DNA of 64,000 nucleotides. Source: Phaeodactylibacter sp. (GTDB taxonomy: Bacteria > Bacteroidota > Bacteroidia > Chitinophagales > Saprospiraceae). The stretch covers positions 1 to 64,000 of the forward strand of contig JAGFJD010000445.1 in NCBI GenBank assembly GCA_024102975.1. Reading direction: 5' to 3'. Of this stretch, positions 26,101-35,032 are shown in pieces. The stretch's first letter is position 1; every line of letters begins with the position of its first letter. The position numbers and the translations under genes are program-made. A model generated the notes under the pieces. It saw nothing but the letters and a program-made list of their open reading frames with translations, did no database searches and was not told where the DNA came from.

Positions 26101-27645
26101 TCACTCCTTAACCACCTTCACCGCCTGGCTATCGATATGGAGGAAATAAACTCCTCTTTCAAGGCTGGATAGGTTAAACTCGGCTTCCCGACTGCCGGCA
26201 GGCAATTGAGTCTCTGCCACGATCTGCCCGATCAGGTTAAATAAACGGGCGGTCAGGTTTCGGGCAGGGGGAGCGGCCAGGGATAAATGCAGGGTCTTAT
26301 CCACTGGGTTTGGGAAAACCGACCAGGCAGCAGGAGCAGGTTCCCGGCTGGATGTAAGGGGCGCGGTGGCAGGATCACAGATAAGCATGAATGCTTTTCC
26401 TCCGCTGGACGAGGCGCCCGCGAAGGTGCAATCGTCAGAAGAGGTCTCGCCGGTAATGATGTATGAGGAGGAGGCCGGATCGCCCGGAAGGGTGCCTGAT
26501 GGAAGTTCCAACCAATAAGCTGGCTTGTCTAAACGATTCCCTCCATAACGGTATTGTTCTGTGAAATTCCCTTGCTCGTCAGTTTTGAATACCCAAATGT
26601 CTTTGGAACAGGAAAGATGAGGAATGCCGGCCAGGTCGAAATCGGATGAATAGCTGATTCCCAATACGGCAACGGCCCCATCTGATTCCAGGTTAATGGC
26701 GGTGGGCCATTCATGATTCGATCCCCCGTAATTCCTGCTCCATATAAGATTGTCGTCCGGGCCATATTTGAGCAGCCAGATATCCTGTTTCCCGTAATTG
26801 CTCAGGGGCAATTCCCCACTGGAATAGGAAGAACCAAGTATGTAGTAGCCGCCGTCAGGAGCAATAGCTACATCCTGGAATTCATCGCGTGAGGTTCCTC
26901 CGTGCCTGATTTCCCGGATCACATTGCCGTCCTCGTCGATCTCGATGAGAATAGCATCTCTTCCGTTCCCATTATAGGTGCTGCCAAAATCGGTAGACCC
27001 CACAATAAAATAAGAAGCGCCTCTTTTTACCAGCCGGTAGCCCGAGTTTTCATATATATCGCCCAGGCTTTGTTCCCAAACCAACTGGCCGGTGGTGTCA
27101 ATTTTGAAAACCCAGTGGTCAACATTTCCAAAACAATTGGAAACGTCATGATCGCAGGATTTTGTCCTTCCCAGAACAATCAGTTCTCCCTGTTCGTTGG
27201 CAACAAAGTCGATGGCATATTCATAATCAGATCCTCCGTAATTTTTCCCCCATAGCGGGTCAAAGTTGTGGTTGAATGCGTCCACCCGGATATCAAAGGC
27301 ACCATAATGATCAGGATTTCCCCATTCAGCGTCTGCGGTTCGCAACAGGTAATATTTGTTTTCATATTCCAGTACCCGCACGAACAGAGGAGAATTAGAA
27401 GTGGATAAGCCAATTACAAAATCGTCGGTAAGTAAAAAATCTGAAAGCAGGTTTAAGCCGTCGTCAAATTCCAGTAAGTGTATTTCATTGATAATAACAG
27501 CCGCCAGCATGTAGTGGCCTTCTTCATTGACGAAAATGAAGCGGCCGTAATCATATCGCGGTGAAACATAAGCAGTGCCATCCTGGGCGTACATGATGGT
27601 GCAAGTGGCCAAAAGAAAAGCAGCAATCAGGTTTATTTTCTTCAT
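26101..27645 (-). CDS. Secreted protein with T9SS type A C-terminal sorting domain
   Basis: 514 residues. An N-terminal signal peptide (MKKINLIAAFLLATCTIMYA) is followed by repeated motifs of the kind seen in beta-propeller proteins: W..NYGGSDYEYA, IRHGGTSRDEFQDVAIAPDG, WSRNYGGSNHEWPTAIN, FTEQYRYGGNRLDKPAYW. The C-terminal 80 residues form a type IX secretion sorting domain (SVFPNPVDKTLHLSL ... GVYFLHIDSQAVKVVKE), so the protein should be exported through the outer membrane by T9SS and then released or anchored. Its biological role is unknown. It is transcribed divergently from nadB and ends against an inverted tandem-unit repeat. Confidence 0.9.
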   Translation of the reverse strand: MKKINLIAAFLLATCTIMYAQDGTAYVSPRYDYGRFIFVNEEGHYMLAAVIINEIHLLEFDDGLNLLSDFLLTDDFVIGLSTSNSPLFVRVLEYENKYYLLRTADAEWGNPDHYGAFDIRVDAFNHNFDPLWGKNYGGSDYEYAIDFVANEQGELIVLGRTKSCDHDVSNCFGNVDHWVFKIDTTGQLVWEQSLGDIYENSGYRLVKRGASYFIVGSTDFGSTYNGNGRDAILIEIDEDGNVIREIRHGGTSRDEFQDVAIAPDGGYYILGSSYSSGELPLSNYGKQDIWLLKYGPDDNLIWSRNYGGSNHEWPTAINLESDGAVAVLGISYSSDFDLAGIPHLSCSKDIWVFKTDEQGNFTEQYRYGGNRLDKPAYWLELPSGTLPGDPASSSYIITGETSSDDCTFAGASSSGGKAFMLICDPATAPLTSSREPAPAAWSVFPNPVDKTLHLSLAAPPARNLTARLFNLIGQIVAETQLPAGSREAEFNLSSLERGVYFLHIDSQAVKVVKE

Positions 27646-27853
27646 GTTTTTTCTCTTTGATGATACAACCTTTTAAAGATAGCCCTATTCCGGCAATGTT
27701 GCCCGGGCAGTTTGCGCTACCAGGCGACGTAAATAGAAATAGGCGGTTTCCCATTCCTCTTATCAGCAGCCTCCGGCCGGGGGCAACGGCAAGCTCTATG
27801 GTTCGACAGCCTTGAAGAAAATGGTTTCCGATTCGGAGAATTTACCTGCACAG

Positions 27854-27886
27854 TTAGTTTTATTATCAAACTATGCTCTATCTTTG
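27854..27886 (+). promoter_or_regulatory. Bacteroidota promoter for nadB
   Basis: A -7 box TATCTTTG (27879-27886) matches TAnnTTTG exactly, with TTAG (27854-27857) about 21 nt upstream as the -33 element. It lies 53 nt before the nadB ATG. Confidence 0.7.
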
Positions 27887-27939
27887 GAGTATGGCTGTCC
27901 CTCCGGTGGTATTTCCGGCAGGCATAAATAAAAAGCTCC

Positions 27940-29535
27940 ATGAAAACAGACGTACTGATCATTGGCTCCGGCATCGGCGGGCTGGCTGCTGCCATTCACC
28001 TTGCTGAAGAACGCCCTGGCCTGAAGATCACGGCCCTGTCCAAGACCAATGAAGAGGAGAGCAATACGCGCTATGCGCAGGGCGGGGTGGCGGCCGTATG
28101 GGATAAAAAAGTAGATTCTTTTGACAAGCATATTGCGGACACCCTGGACGCCGGCGATGGCCTTTGCGATGAACGTATCGTCGGGATCGTCGTAGAGGAA
28201 GGGCCCGACCGGGTACAGGAGATCATCAAATGGGGAACCCGTTTCGACAAGCAGCAGGAAGCCTATGACCTTGGCCGGGAGGGCGGGCATTCCGAAAACC
28301 GCATCCTGCACTACAAAGACCTCACCGGGTGGGAGATTCAGCGGGCCCTGCTGGAAAAGGCTGAGCAGTTGCCCAATATCGAGATTCTGGAGCATTACTT
28401 TGCCGTCGACCTCATCACGCAGCACCACCTGGGGTACAATGTGACCCGGCTGATGCCCGATATTGAATGTTATGGCGCTTATGTATTCAATAAGCAAACC
28501 AAGAATATAGACACGATGCTGGCCCGGATCACGGTGATCGCCACCGGAGGCGCCGGCCAGGTGTACCGCAATACCACCAACCCGGTGATTGCCACCGGCG
28601 ACGGCATCGCTATGGTATACCGCGCCAAAGGGCACCTGGAAAATATGGAGTTCGTCCAGTTTCACCCCACCGCCCTCTACAACCCGGCGGGCGAGAACCC
28701 TTCATTTCTGGTCTCGGAGGCGGTCCGGGGTTTTGGGGGTATCCTGAAAACGAGGGATGGAGAGGAGTTCATGGACAAATACGACGCCCGCAAGTCGCTC
28801 GCTCCCCGGGATATCGTAGCGCGGGCGATCGACAACGAGATGAAGCAGCGGGGGGAGGAATGTATGTTCCTGGACTGCCGCCACCTGGATGAGTCGGCCT
28901 TCCGGGGCCATTTTCCCACCATTTACGACAAGTGCCTGAGCATTGGGGTTGACCCCATGAAAGACATGATCCCCATCGTTCCGGCCTGCCATTATATGTG
29001 CGGCGGGATCAAGGTGGACGAATGGGGGCGCAGTTCTATCCAACGGCTGTATGCCTGCGGAGAGTGCACTTGCACCGGCCTGCACGGCGCCAACCGGCTG
29101 GCTTCCAATTCCCTGCTGGAGGCAATGGTTTTTGCCCAACGGATCAGCCAGGACGCCCTGCCGCTGCTCGACGGTTTAGGCCACAAAGCGGGCATACCCG
29201 GCTGGAACGCCAGCGGCACCACCGACCCGAAGGAGATGGTGCTCATAACCCAAAGCCTTAAAGAACTCAAGGAGGTGATGAGCAGTTATGTGGGGATCGT
29301 GCGTTCCAATATACGCCTGCAACGGGCGCTGGACCGGCTGAACCTGCTTTTTAAGGAAACAGAGGTATTGTACCATTCCACAACCATTTCTCCCCAGTTG
29401 TGCGAGCTGCGCAACCTGATCACTATCGCGTATCTGATCAGCCGGTCGGCCTCCATGCGGCGCGAAAGCCGCGGCCTGCACTTCACTACGGATTACCCGC
29501 AGAAGCTGGGCTTTGTGCAGCGGTCGCTCTTATAG
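27940..29535 (+). CDS. nadB: L-aspartate oxidase
   Basis: A 531-residue flavoprotein that oxidises L-aspartate to iminoaspartate, the first step of de novo NAD synthesis; NadA then makes quinolinate. Visible features are the FAD dinucleotide motif GSGIGG (residues 9-14), the conserved TRYAQGGVAAV, GREGGHSENRILHYKD at the active site, and HGANRLASNSLLEAMVFAQ near the FAD adenine. The length is normal for NadB and shorter than SdhA. No nadA or nadC is adjacent. It has its own promoter and is followed by a tandem-unit inverted repeat; nicotinamide riboside salvage genes lie about 6 kb downstream. Confidence 0.96.
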   Translation: MKTDVLIIGSGIGGLAAAIHLAEERPGLKITALSKTNEEESNTRYAQGGVAAVWDKKVDSFDKHIADTLDAGDGLCDERIVGIVVEEGPDRVQEIIKWGTRFDKQQEAYDLGREGGHSENRILHYKDLTGWEIQRALLEKAEQLPNIEILEHYFAVDLITQHHLGYNVTRLMPDIECYGAYVFNKQTKNIDTMLARITVIATGGAGQVYRNTTNPVIATGDGIAMVYRAKGHLENMEFVQFHPTALYNPAGENPSFLVSEAVRGFGGILKTRDGEEFMDKYDARKSLAPRDIVARAIDNEMKQRGEECMFLDCRHLDESAFRGHFPTIYDKCLSIGVDPMKDMIPIVPACHYMCGGIKVDEWGRSSIQRLYACGECTCTGLHGANRLASNSLLEAMVFAQRISQDALPLLDGLGHKAGIPGWNASGTTDPKEMVLITQSLKELKEVMSSYVGIVRSNIRLQRALDRLNLLFKETEVLYHSTTISPQLCELRNLITIAYLISRSASMRRESRGLHFTTDYPQKLGFVQRSLL

Positions 29536-29571
29536 GATGATTCCGGTTAGTGCGCCGGGAACGGAATGCTG

Positions 29572-29701
29572 TTGTCGGTTGTCAGTTGTCAGTTGTCCGT
29601 TAGGGAACCCAATTGTTCCGGCGGCCCCAAGGCCAAACCGGCAACAAATGCTGGCGCTTGCGGCCAGCATCCTGACAATGCACAACATTCGTCAGGACAA
29701 C
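29572..29701. repeat. Inverted repeat with tandem 7-nt units
   Basis: The left arm is TTGTCGG-TTGTCAG-TTGTCAG-TTGTCCG (29572-29599). The right arm (29671-29701), reverse-complemented, contains TTGTCCT, TTGTGCA and TTGTCAG with one extra base. It starts 36 nt after the nadB stop. Confidence 0.7.
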
Positions 29702-29741
29702 GTATCCCGCTCTTAATACTGAAAAGCGGGATTCAACGTCA

Positions 29742-29897
29742 GACGGGTAGCCATACTGCTGGACATTTTTAAACACAGAGTACGCCACAGAGCCACACAG
29801 AGGCTTGATTATCAACGGAAAACTTTTCGTATCTCTGTGTTGGACTCAGTGCGCTCTGTGTCCAAAACCATTTTGTCCAGTAGCGTGACGGGTAGCC
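29742..29897. mobile_element. Possible MITE-like element: CACAGAG inverted repeat with 11-bp direct repeats
   Basis: GACGGGTAGCC occurs at 29742-29752 and again at 29887-29897. Between them is a 134-nt palindromic segment with arms ACACAGAG/CCACAGAG/CCACACAGAG (29772-29802) and CTCTGTGT...CTCTGTGTCC (29832-29862), and outer ends CTGGACA / TGTCCAG. The direct repeats could be a target-site duplication. There is no coding capacity. Confidence 0.45.
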
Positions 29898-29998
29898 GCT
29901 ACCGGGGTCAAATTCGCTGGTGATCAACGGCTTAGGGGCTGCGGATTGGCAATAACCAATACCCCCGCCAGTTAATTCATTGTTACCCGCGTTACGCA

Positions 29999-30424
29999 TT
30001 ACTCCCCCCCTGCCCCGAAGAAATACTCCAGGGCTTTCAGGAAGTGGTTTTTTCTGCTGTTGGAAACGCTGACGCTCTGTCCGTTTTCCAGGACCACATA
30101 CCCCCCCTTTCCGCGAATATATTTTTCCAGGTGGTTGAGGTTGATCGTATAGGACCGGTGGATGCGGATAAACTGCGGGTGGGCAGCCAGCATGCCTTCC
30201 GTAGTGCGGAGCGTTTTGCACACCAGGATCTGAGTTCCGTCGGAGAATTGCAGGCGGGTATAGTTGCCTTCTGCTTCCAGCAGGACGATCTGTTCTACTT
30301 TTTTGAAGATATAACCTTCAATGGTCGGCAGCGCAATTTTACTGCCGGGCCGGGCGTGGCGGTTCGTGCCGGCATAGAAGGGGCGCAGGGGGGGCGCATC
30401 ATTGGGAAGCGTAATCATTTTCAT
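29999..30424 (-). CDS. Stand-alone LytTR DNA-binding domain protein
   Basis: 141 residues with one LytTR domain (about 35-135): GYIFKKVEQIVLLEAEGNY, TRLQFSDGTQILVCKTLRTT, FIRIHRSYTINLNHLEKYIR and VVLENGQSVSVSNSRKNHFL. There is no receiver domain or membrane segment, so any signal input must be separate, or the protein acts constitutively or through another partner. LytTR proteins bind direct repeats upstream of target genes. The start was placed at MKMITLPNDA; 23 further in-frame codons exist upstream. It is transcribed away from the gene at 30562, and the two could share control of the 137-nt region between them. Confidence 0.85.
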   Translation of the reverse strand: MKMITLPNDAPPLRPFYAGTNRHARPGSKIALPTIEGYIFKKVEQIVLLEAEGNYTRLQFSDGTQILVCKTLRTTEGMLAAHPQFIRIHRSYTINLNHLEKYIRGKGGYVVLENGQSVSVSNSRKNHFLKALEYFFGAGGE

Positions 30425-30508
30425 AGCCGATAATTGTTTTAGCGTTGAACTTATCTGAGGAATAATATTACCGGAAAGCAAGGGGAATGACAATCCAAAT
30501 ATAGGTTA

Positions 30509-30538
30509 TTTGTCAGGTTTCAGAATTTCGTATATTGT
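30509..30538 (+). promoter_or_regulatory. Bacteroidota-type promoter for the gene at 30562
   Basis: TTTG (30509-30512), an 18-nt spacer, and TATATTGT (30531-30538, one mismatch to TAnnTTTG). It is 23 nt before the ATG. Confidence 0.5.
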
Positions 30539-30561
30539 GCCGGACAGGATAAAAACGAGCC

Positions 30562-32103
30562 ATGCCAAAAACACCGTCGGGTAAATTGTACAATTTGGTG
30601 AAGTCGCTCTCCGGCCCGGAGAAGCGGTACTTCAAGGTTTTTGTCAACAGCCAGGGAAATAAAGAAAACAAGTATTTTCAGTTGTTCGACGCCATAGACA
30701 AGCAGGAGGAATTTGATGACGAAGCCCTGAAGGAGGCGGTGTATGGGAATGAGTCGATTCAAAGCCGGAAATACTCGGAACTGAAGGCGTACCTTTACGA
30801 CCTCATCCTGAAAAGCCTGCAATCATACGATGAGAAATCATCGGTGGGCCATCGGCTGAAAAATATGATGCAGGGCATCCGCGTGTTGTTTCGCCGGTCG
30901 CTGTTCGACGATTGCAAGGGCCATCTGGGAAAGGCGAAGAAGTTGGCCTACCGGTACGAGCAGTTCAACACCGTACTGGAGATACTGGACTGGGAGAAGC
31001 GAATAGCCTATGCAGAGGCCGATATAGACTTTCTGGATAAAGAGCTCGGCCGGATTGCTGAAGAAGAAGAACGGGTACTGGGGCAGCTTCAGGTCATTTC
31101 CGAATACCGCAATATTTTTTTCCGGTTGCTGGTGAGCCTGCGAAAGCATACCGTCGTCAAGCGGGAAGAGCAGAAGCGGATGCTGAGCGAGATCATGAAA
31201 TCCCCTCTTATCAAAGATCCGGAAAAGGCCAATTCCCATACCGCCCGGGTGATATATTACCGGGTTCACTCGATCTGCCATTTTGCCAATTCCGACCAGC
31301 AGGGGTTTTATCGCAAGAATCAGGAACTCATCACCTTGATGGAGTCGGAGCCTCATCTTTTGCAGGAAGACGTTTCTGAGTACATTTCAGCCCTGAGCAA
31401 CCTCATCCGGAGCTGCGGGGAGATGGGCCGCCTGGAGGAGATGGAAGACAACCTGGAGAAACTCTACCGGGTGGAGCCCAGGAGCCTGGATGACGAGCTG
31501 AAGGTCCATCGGCAATACTACCAGGCAAAATTGTCGCTTTGCATGCTGAAAGGCGCTTTCGGGGAGGGCGTCCGCATCCTGAACCGCCACCTGAAGGAGC
31601 GCAAGCGGTTTGAACAGAGCCTTTTCGAAAGCCACACCTTTTATTATATCTACTTTTACGTCACCTTTGGCGCCGGCGAGTACGGCCGGGCGCTGGACTT
31701 TCTGAACCAATGGCTGAGCCTGCCCAGTACGGTTGAAAGGCAGGATTTGCAGAGCCTGTCCCGCATCCTCAACCTCATGGTGCATTATGAGCTGGGCAAT
31801 TTCGAGTTGCTGGAATCGTTGATCCGTTCGACTTACCGCTTCCTCAGGAAGCGCGACGAGCTGGATGATATGGAACGAAAAACCATCAGCCTCATTAAAA
31901 AGCTGGTGGAGGCGCCGTCAAAAAAAATGCTGAAAGAGGACTTCAACCGGTTTAAAGAACAGTTTGAAGGCCTCTCCCAGCAAGCGGGGACGCCCAGGCT
32001 GTATGCCAATGCTGTGGTAGCCTGGTTTGAGAGTAAGATCGAGGGGCGGGGGTTCTCGGAAATCTTGCAAAAGGAGTTCAGGAGGCAATTCCAGGCACCT
32101 TAA
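30562..32103 (+). CDS. Conserved helical (TPR-like) protein of unknown function
   Basis: 513 residues, almost wholly alpha-helical with no signal peptide or membrane segment. The N-terminal 90 residues (PSGKLYNLVKSLSGPEKRYF ... SELKAYLYDLILKSL) form a conserved-looking module, and the rest reads as paired helices with TPR-like spacing but weak consensus. I have seen similar proteins only as hypothetical genes in Saprospiria-like genomes and cannot assign a function; protein-protein interaction is a fair guess. Its stop codon overlaps, on the opposite strand, the stop of the small gene at 32100-32306. Confidence 0.75.
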   Translation: MPKTPSGKLYNLVKSLSGPEKRYFKVFVNSQGNKENKYFQLFDAIDKQEEFDDEALKEAVYGNESIQSRKYSELKAYLYDLILKSLQSYDEKSSVGHRLKNMMQGIRVLFRRSLFDDCKGHLGKAKKLAYRYEQFNTVLEILDWEKRIAYAEADIDFLDKELGRIAEEEERVLGQLQVISEYRNIFFRLLVSLRKHTVVKREEQKRMLSEIMKSPLIKDPEKANSHTARVIYYRVHSICHFANSDQQGFYRKNQELITLMESEPHLLQEDVSEYISALSNLIRSCGEMGRLEEMEDNLEKLYRVEPRSLDDELKVHRQYYQAKLSLCMLKGAFGEGVRILNRHLKERKRFEQSLFESHTFYYIYFYVTFGAGEYGRALDFLNQWLSLPSTVERQDLQSLSRILNLMVHYELGNFELLESLIRSTYRFLRKRDELDDMERKTISLIKKLVEAPSKKMLKEDFNRFKEQFEGLSQQAGTPRLYANAVVAWFESKIEGRGFSEILQKEFRRQFQAP

Positions 32104-32306
32104 CCGCGGTTGCGGCGGAAGGTGAGCTCCTGAAACGTGCTGATCCTTTCGTCGTTGCTCCTGATGTCGATACTCTCCCAAATGTAGGAACCGACATATC
32201 CCGCGCCGGAAGGGCCGAACTTGTAGCCCCCTTTTACTTTGTCGCAGGAGGGGCGTTCCAGCCTGGAACCCTTGAAATCGTCCATTGTGAGTTTTTTTCT
32301 AGCCAT
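32100..32306 (-). CDS. RiPP-precursor-like small peptide
   Basis: 68 residues. The head MARKKLTMDDFKGSRLE resembles the KKLxLDDFK leaders of Bacteroidota ribosomal peptide precursors (pinensin-like and related families), followed by CDKVKGG, a likely Gly-Gly cleavage site, and a core rich in Gly, Ser, Tyr and acidic residues (GPSGAGYVGSYIWESIDIRS). No modification enzyme, protease-transporter or second precursor lies nearby, so the gene is an orphan and the RiPP reading is inference. It has a good promoter (32344-32376) and converges on the gene at 30562 with overlapping stop codons. Confidence 0.5.
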   Translation of the reverse strand: MARKKLTMDDFKGSRLERPSCDKVKGGYKFGPSGAGYVGSYIWESIDIRSNDERISTFQELTFRRNRG

Positions 32307-32343
32307 AACACTTCCTTTTTTGATAAAAATAAAATGGGCAACT

Positions 32344-32376
32344 TAAATATAGGGCCCGAAGAGATATACGGACAAA
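32344..32376 (-). promoter_or_regulatory. Bacteroidota promoter for the RiPP-like gene
   Basis: On the minus strand, TTTG (32376-32373), a 21-nt spacer, and TATATTTA (32351-32344) sit 38 nt before the ATG at 32306. This is a close match to the Bacteroidota -33/-7 pattern and supports the small gene being real. Confidence 0.6.
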
Positions 32377-32500
32377 CCTAAATATCGCAAAAATCAGTTT
32401 TCTGATGCGGCGTGCTGATAGGGGGGTGTTTCGTCGTTCATGCAATTTACGACATTTCTGATAAAGGCTCAAACGACGAGCTTCCGGAAGGCAGGTTGTG

Positions 32501-32971
32501 TCATTGAGAAAACAATTTGCCGATGATTTGCCAGGCCAGTTCGGGCTCGAAGCCGCGGCTTTGGGCGTAGCGGGCGAGTTTGTGGTTTCTTTTGTAAGAG
32601 TCCGGCTCACTCAGGCTTGCTTCTTTTTTTGTCAAAATAGCTTTTAGTGCCTCCTGGTAGTCTTCCTCTTCGATCTCTTCCATCGCTTTTCGGATACAGT
32701 AGCTGGAAACATTCCGCCGTTTCAGTTCCTGCCGGATGCGGTTGCGGCCCCATGCTTTGATGCGGAACTTGCCCCGGGCGAAAGAACGGGCGAAGCGTTC
32801 CTCGTTGAGGAAATTTTCTTCGATGAGCTCCACGATGATCTCCTCAAGCCAATCGCCGTAGACCCCCATGTCCAGCAGTTTGGAACGCACTTCCTGGTGG
32901 CAGCGGTCCTGGTAGGCACAGTATCGCTGCATTTTCGCCAAAGCATCTTCTTTGGAAATCCATTCTCCCAT
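32501..32971 (-). CDS. recX: Regulatory protein RecX
   Basis: 156 residues with the helical three-repeat RecX fold: ISKEDALAKMQRYCAYQDRC, ELIEENFLNEERFARSFARG, KFRIKAWGRNRIRQELKRRN and a C-terminal repeat ending GFEPELAWQIIGKLF. RecX binds RecA filaments and limits their activity. The start MGEWISKEDAL was chosen because the family begins there; an in-frame ATG 63 nt further upstream gives a hydrophilic extension that is not typical. recA is not in the window. The gene is divergent from mscS with about 110 nt between the starts. Confidence 0.92.
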   Translation of the reverse strand: MGEWISKEDALAKMQRYCAYQDRCHQEVRSKLLDMGVYGDWLEEIIVELIEENFLNEERFARSFARGKFRIKAWGRNRIRQELKRRNVSSYCIRKAMEEIEEEDYQEALKAILTKKEASLSEPDSYKRNHKLARYAQSRGFEPELAWQIIGKLFSQ

Positions 32972-33080
32972 TGACGCGGAATATTTTGATATATACTTCT
33001 TAATAACGTGCCTTTTGCCGATTTTTCCAGTCAAAATAGCAAATACTCCAAATTTTCATCAAAACAAAACACTCGCAATC

Positions 33081-33896
33081 ATGGATTTTGTAGTCATTCT
33101 CGAACAGGTACAATCCTTTTTTATTGCCTATGGGTTAAAGATCATCGGGGCACTGATAACGCTCGTCATCGGTTTCTGGGTGATCGGCTGGGTAACCCGG
33201 GTGGTGAATAACGCCATGGAAAAGAGGGGGTTCGACGCTACCATCCGGCCCTTTCTGGGATCTCTGGTCAACGTCGGCCTGAAAATCCTCCTCCTCCTGA
33301 GCGTCGCCAGCATGTTCGGCATCGAAACCACCTCCTTTGTCGCCATCTTCGGCGCGCTGGCATTTGCCATCGGCCTGGCCCTGCAGGGCAGCCTGGGGCA
33401 CTTCGCCAGCGGCGTGCTGTTGCTCGTTTTCAAGCCCTATAAGGTGGGCGACCTGGTGTCCATCGGCGGCGGGAATACCGGCACTGTCGAAGGCATTCAG
33501 GTTTTTAATACCGTACTTCAAACATTGGACAACAAGCGCATCTTCGTCCCCAATGGCGTAGTAACCAGCAATGTGATCACCAATATTTCCGGGCAGGGCA
33601 TTATCGGCGTGGAACTGGAGTTCGGCATCAGCTACGGAGACAGCATCGACCAGGCCCGCGAAGCTATCCTGAAGGTCGGCAAAGAATGCCCCTGGGTGCT
33701 GGACGACCCGGCGCAGGCAGTGGTCGTCGGATCCTGGGGCGACAGCTCGGTCAACCTGAACAGCCGCCCCTTCTGCAAAAGCGAGCACTACTGGGATACT
33801 CTTTTCTACATGCAGGAAAACGTGAAGAAGGAATTCGACAAGGTAGGCATCAGCATACCCTTCCCGCAGATGGATGTGCACCTGGATAAAGGTTAG
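33081..33896 (+). CDS. mscS: Small-conductance mechanosensitive channel MscS family, copy 1
   Basis: 271 residues with the minimal MscS plan: three membrane helices (about 12-35, 55-80 and 85-112), the third with the Gly/Ala-rich pore pattern AFAIGLALQGSLGHFASGVL, then the beta domain (VGDLVSIGGGNTGTVEGIQVF, FVPNGVVTSNVITN) and the alpha/beta vestibule ending FPQMDVHLDKG. The channel opens with membrane tension and releases solutes on osmotic downshock. It is followed by a close paralogue; the nine-residue C-terminal string is identical in both. A hexamer inverted repeat starts at the base after the stop codon. Confidence 0.95.
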   Translation: MDFVVILEQVQSFFIAYGLKIIGALITLVIGFWVIGWVTRVVNNAMEKRGFDATIRPFLGSLVNVGLKILLLLSVASMFGIETTSFVAIFGALAFAIGLALQGSLGHFASGVLLLVFKPYKVGDLVSIGGGNTGTVEGIQVFNTVLQTLDNKRIFVPNGVVTSNVITNISGQGIIGVELEFGISYGDSIDQAREAILKVGKECPWVLDDPAQAVVVGSWGDSSVNLNSRPFCKSEHYWDTLFYMQENVKKEFDKVGISIPFPQMDVHLDKG

Positions 33897-34013
33897 GAGG
33901 TTCTGGCTGGGGTTGAGAAGTATTGTTCAGGCCTGCTGCGCTTTTTGTTTTTGAACCGCAGAGAACCAGGCTGCCGGACAGTTTTTTGGACATTCCCTCT
34001 CAACCTCAGCCGG
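33897..34013. repeat. Inverted repeat with hexamer units after mscS copy 1
   Basis: GAGGTT-CTGGCT-GGGGTT-GAG (33897-33917) begins immediately after the TAG. The complementary arm (about 33997-34013), reverse-complemented, reads GGCTGA-GGTTGA-GAG. The arms are about 80 nt apart. The remaining sequence to 34219 holds no gene. Confidence 0.55.
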
Positions 34014-34219
34014 CTACGCTGCCCTCCCCGGAAAATCCCGCCCATCCCGCCATCTCCCCTTTTCTATGGCGCCTTTCTGGTTTGTTCGGTTGCGTAACAC
34101 AAGTTTTTGGCTCTTCTTTGAACATCCCCCCCTTCCTTCCTTTTATAGTTATGTTTGACATGTGGCCGTGCCGTCACGGCCCGCCCATCTGCTGAGCATA
34201 AACCAACACAAAAATACCT

Positions 34220-35032
34220 ATGGATTTCAACGCAATTTTAGAACAATTACAAGGTTTTCTGACTAAGTATGCCCTTGATGCTATTGGAGCAATCCTTACT
34301 CTGGTCATCGGTTTCTGGGTGGTCGGCTGGGTCACCCGAATGGTCAAAAGGGCTATGGAAAAAAGGGAGATTGAAATATCCCTGCGGCAGTTTCTGGCTT
34401 CGATAGTGAATATCGGCCTGAAGGTGCTGCTGCTCCTGAGCGTTGCCGGCATGTTCGGTATAGAGGTAACCTCATTCATCGCTATTTTCAGCGCCCTGGC
34501 ATTCGCCGTGGGTCTGGCCCTTCAGGGCAACCTGGCCAACTTCGCCAGCGGCGTGCTCATTCTCATCTTTAAATTCTATAAGGTTGGCGACTTCATCGAA
34601 GCCCAGGGCCATGCCGGTACGGTAAAAGAAATACAAATCTTCCATACCGTCCTTCAACTGCTGGACAACAGCCTGGTCATTATCCCCAACGGGCAGGTCA
34701 CCAGCGGCCCCATCCGGAATTATACGATCGAAGGCTACCGCCGCCACGATGCCACCGTCGGCATTGGCTACGACGATGATATCGACAAAGCCAAGGCGGT
34801 CATCGAACAGGTGCTGAAAGACACGCCCAACGTAGAACTGGACCGGGGTTATGACATTTTCGTCAAAGAACTGGCTGACAGCTCCGTCAATTTCTCCGTC
34901 CGTTTCGTTGCCACCAACGAAAACTTCTGGCCGGCCTACCGCCATTTTATCGAACAGATCAAAAAGGAGTTCGACAGGAACGATATTGGCATCCCCTACC
35001 CGCAGATGGACGTGCATTTGGATAAAGGGTAG
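34220..35032 (+). CDS. mscS: Small-conductance mechanosensitive channel MscS family, copy 2
   Basis: A 270-residue paralogue of the preceding gene with the same three-helix core, pore helix AFAVGLALQGNLANFASGVL, beta domain (VGDFIEAQGHAGTVKEIQIF, IIPNGQVTSGPIRNY) and C terminus YPQMDVHLDKG. The two proteins agree over most of their length, consistent with a local tandem duplication; differences cluster in the vestibule (the second has GYRRHDATVGIGYDDDIDKA) and may tune gating. It is separated from copy 1 by 323 nt of non-coding sequence. A strong hexamer repeat follows its stop codon directly. Confidence 0.95.
   Translation: MDFNAILEQLQGFLTKYALDAIGAILTLVIGFWVVGWVTRMVKRAMEKREIEISLRQFLASIVNIGLKVLLLLSVAGMFGIEVTSFIAIFSALAFAVGLALQGNLANFASGVLILIFKFYKVGDFIEAQGHAGTVKEIQIFHTVLQLLDNSLVIIPNGQVTSGPIRNYTIEGYRRHDATVGIGYDDDIDKAKAVIEQVLKDTPNVELDRGYDIFVKELADSSVNFSVRFVATNENFWPAYRHFIEQIKKEFDRNDIGIPYPQMDVHLDKG

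Larger units (their letters stand above)
29536..29998. other. Repeat-filled intergenic region after nadB
   Basis: About 460 nt without a gene, filled by three repeat structures: the 7-nt-unit inverted repeat (29572-29701), a CACAGAG-type inverted repeat flanked by 11-bp direct repeats (29742-29897), and at 29950-29967 the string AATAACCAATACCCCC, which also occurs at 5947-5962. Confidence 0.6.
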
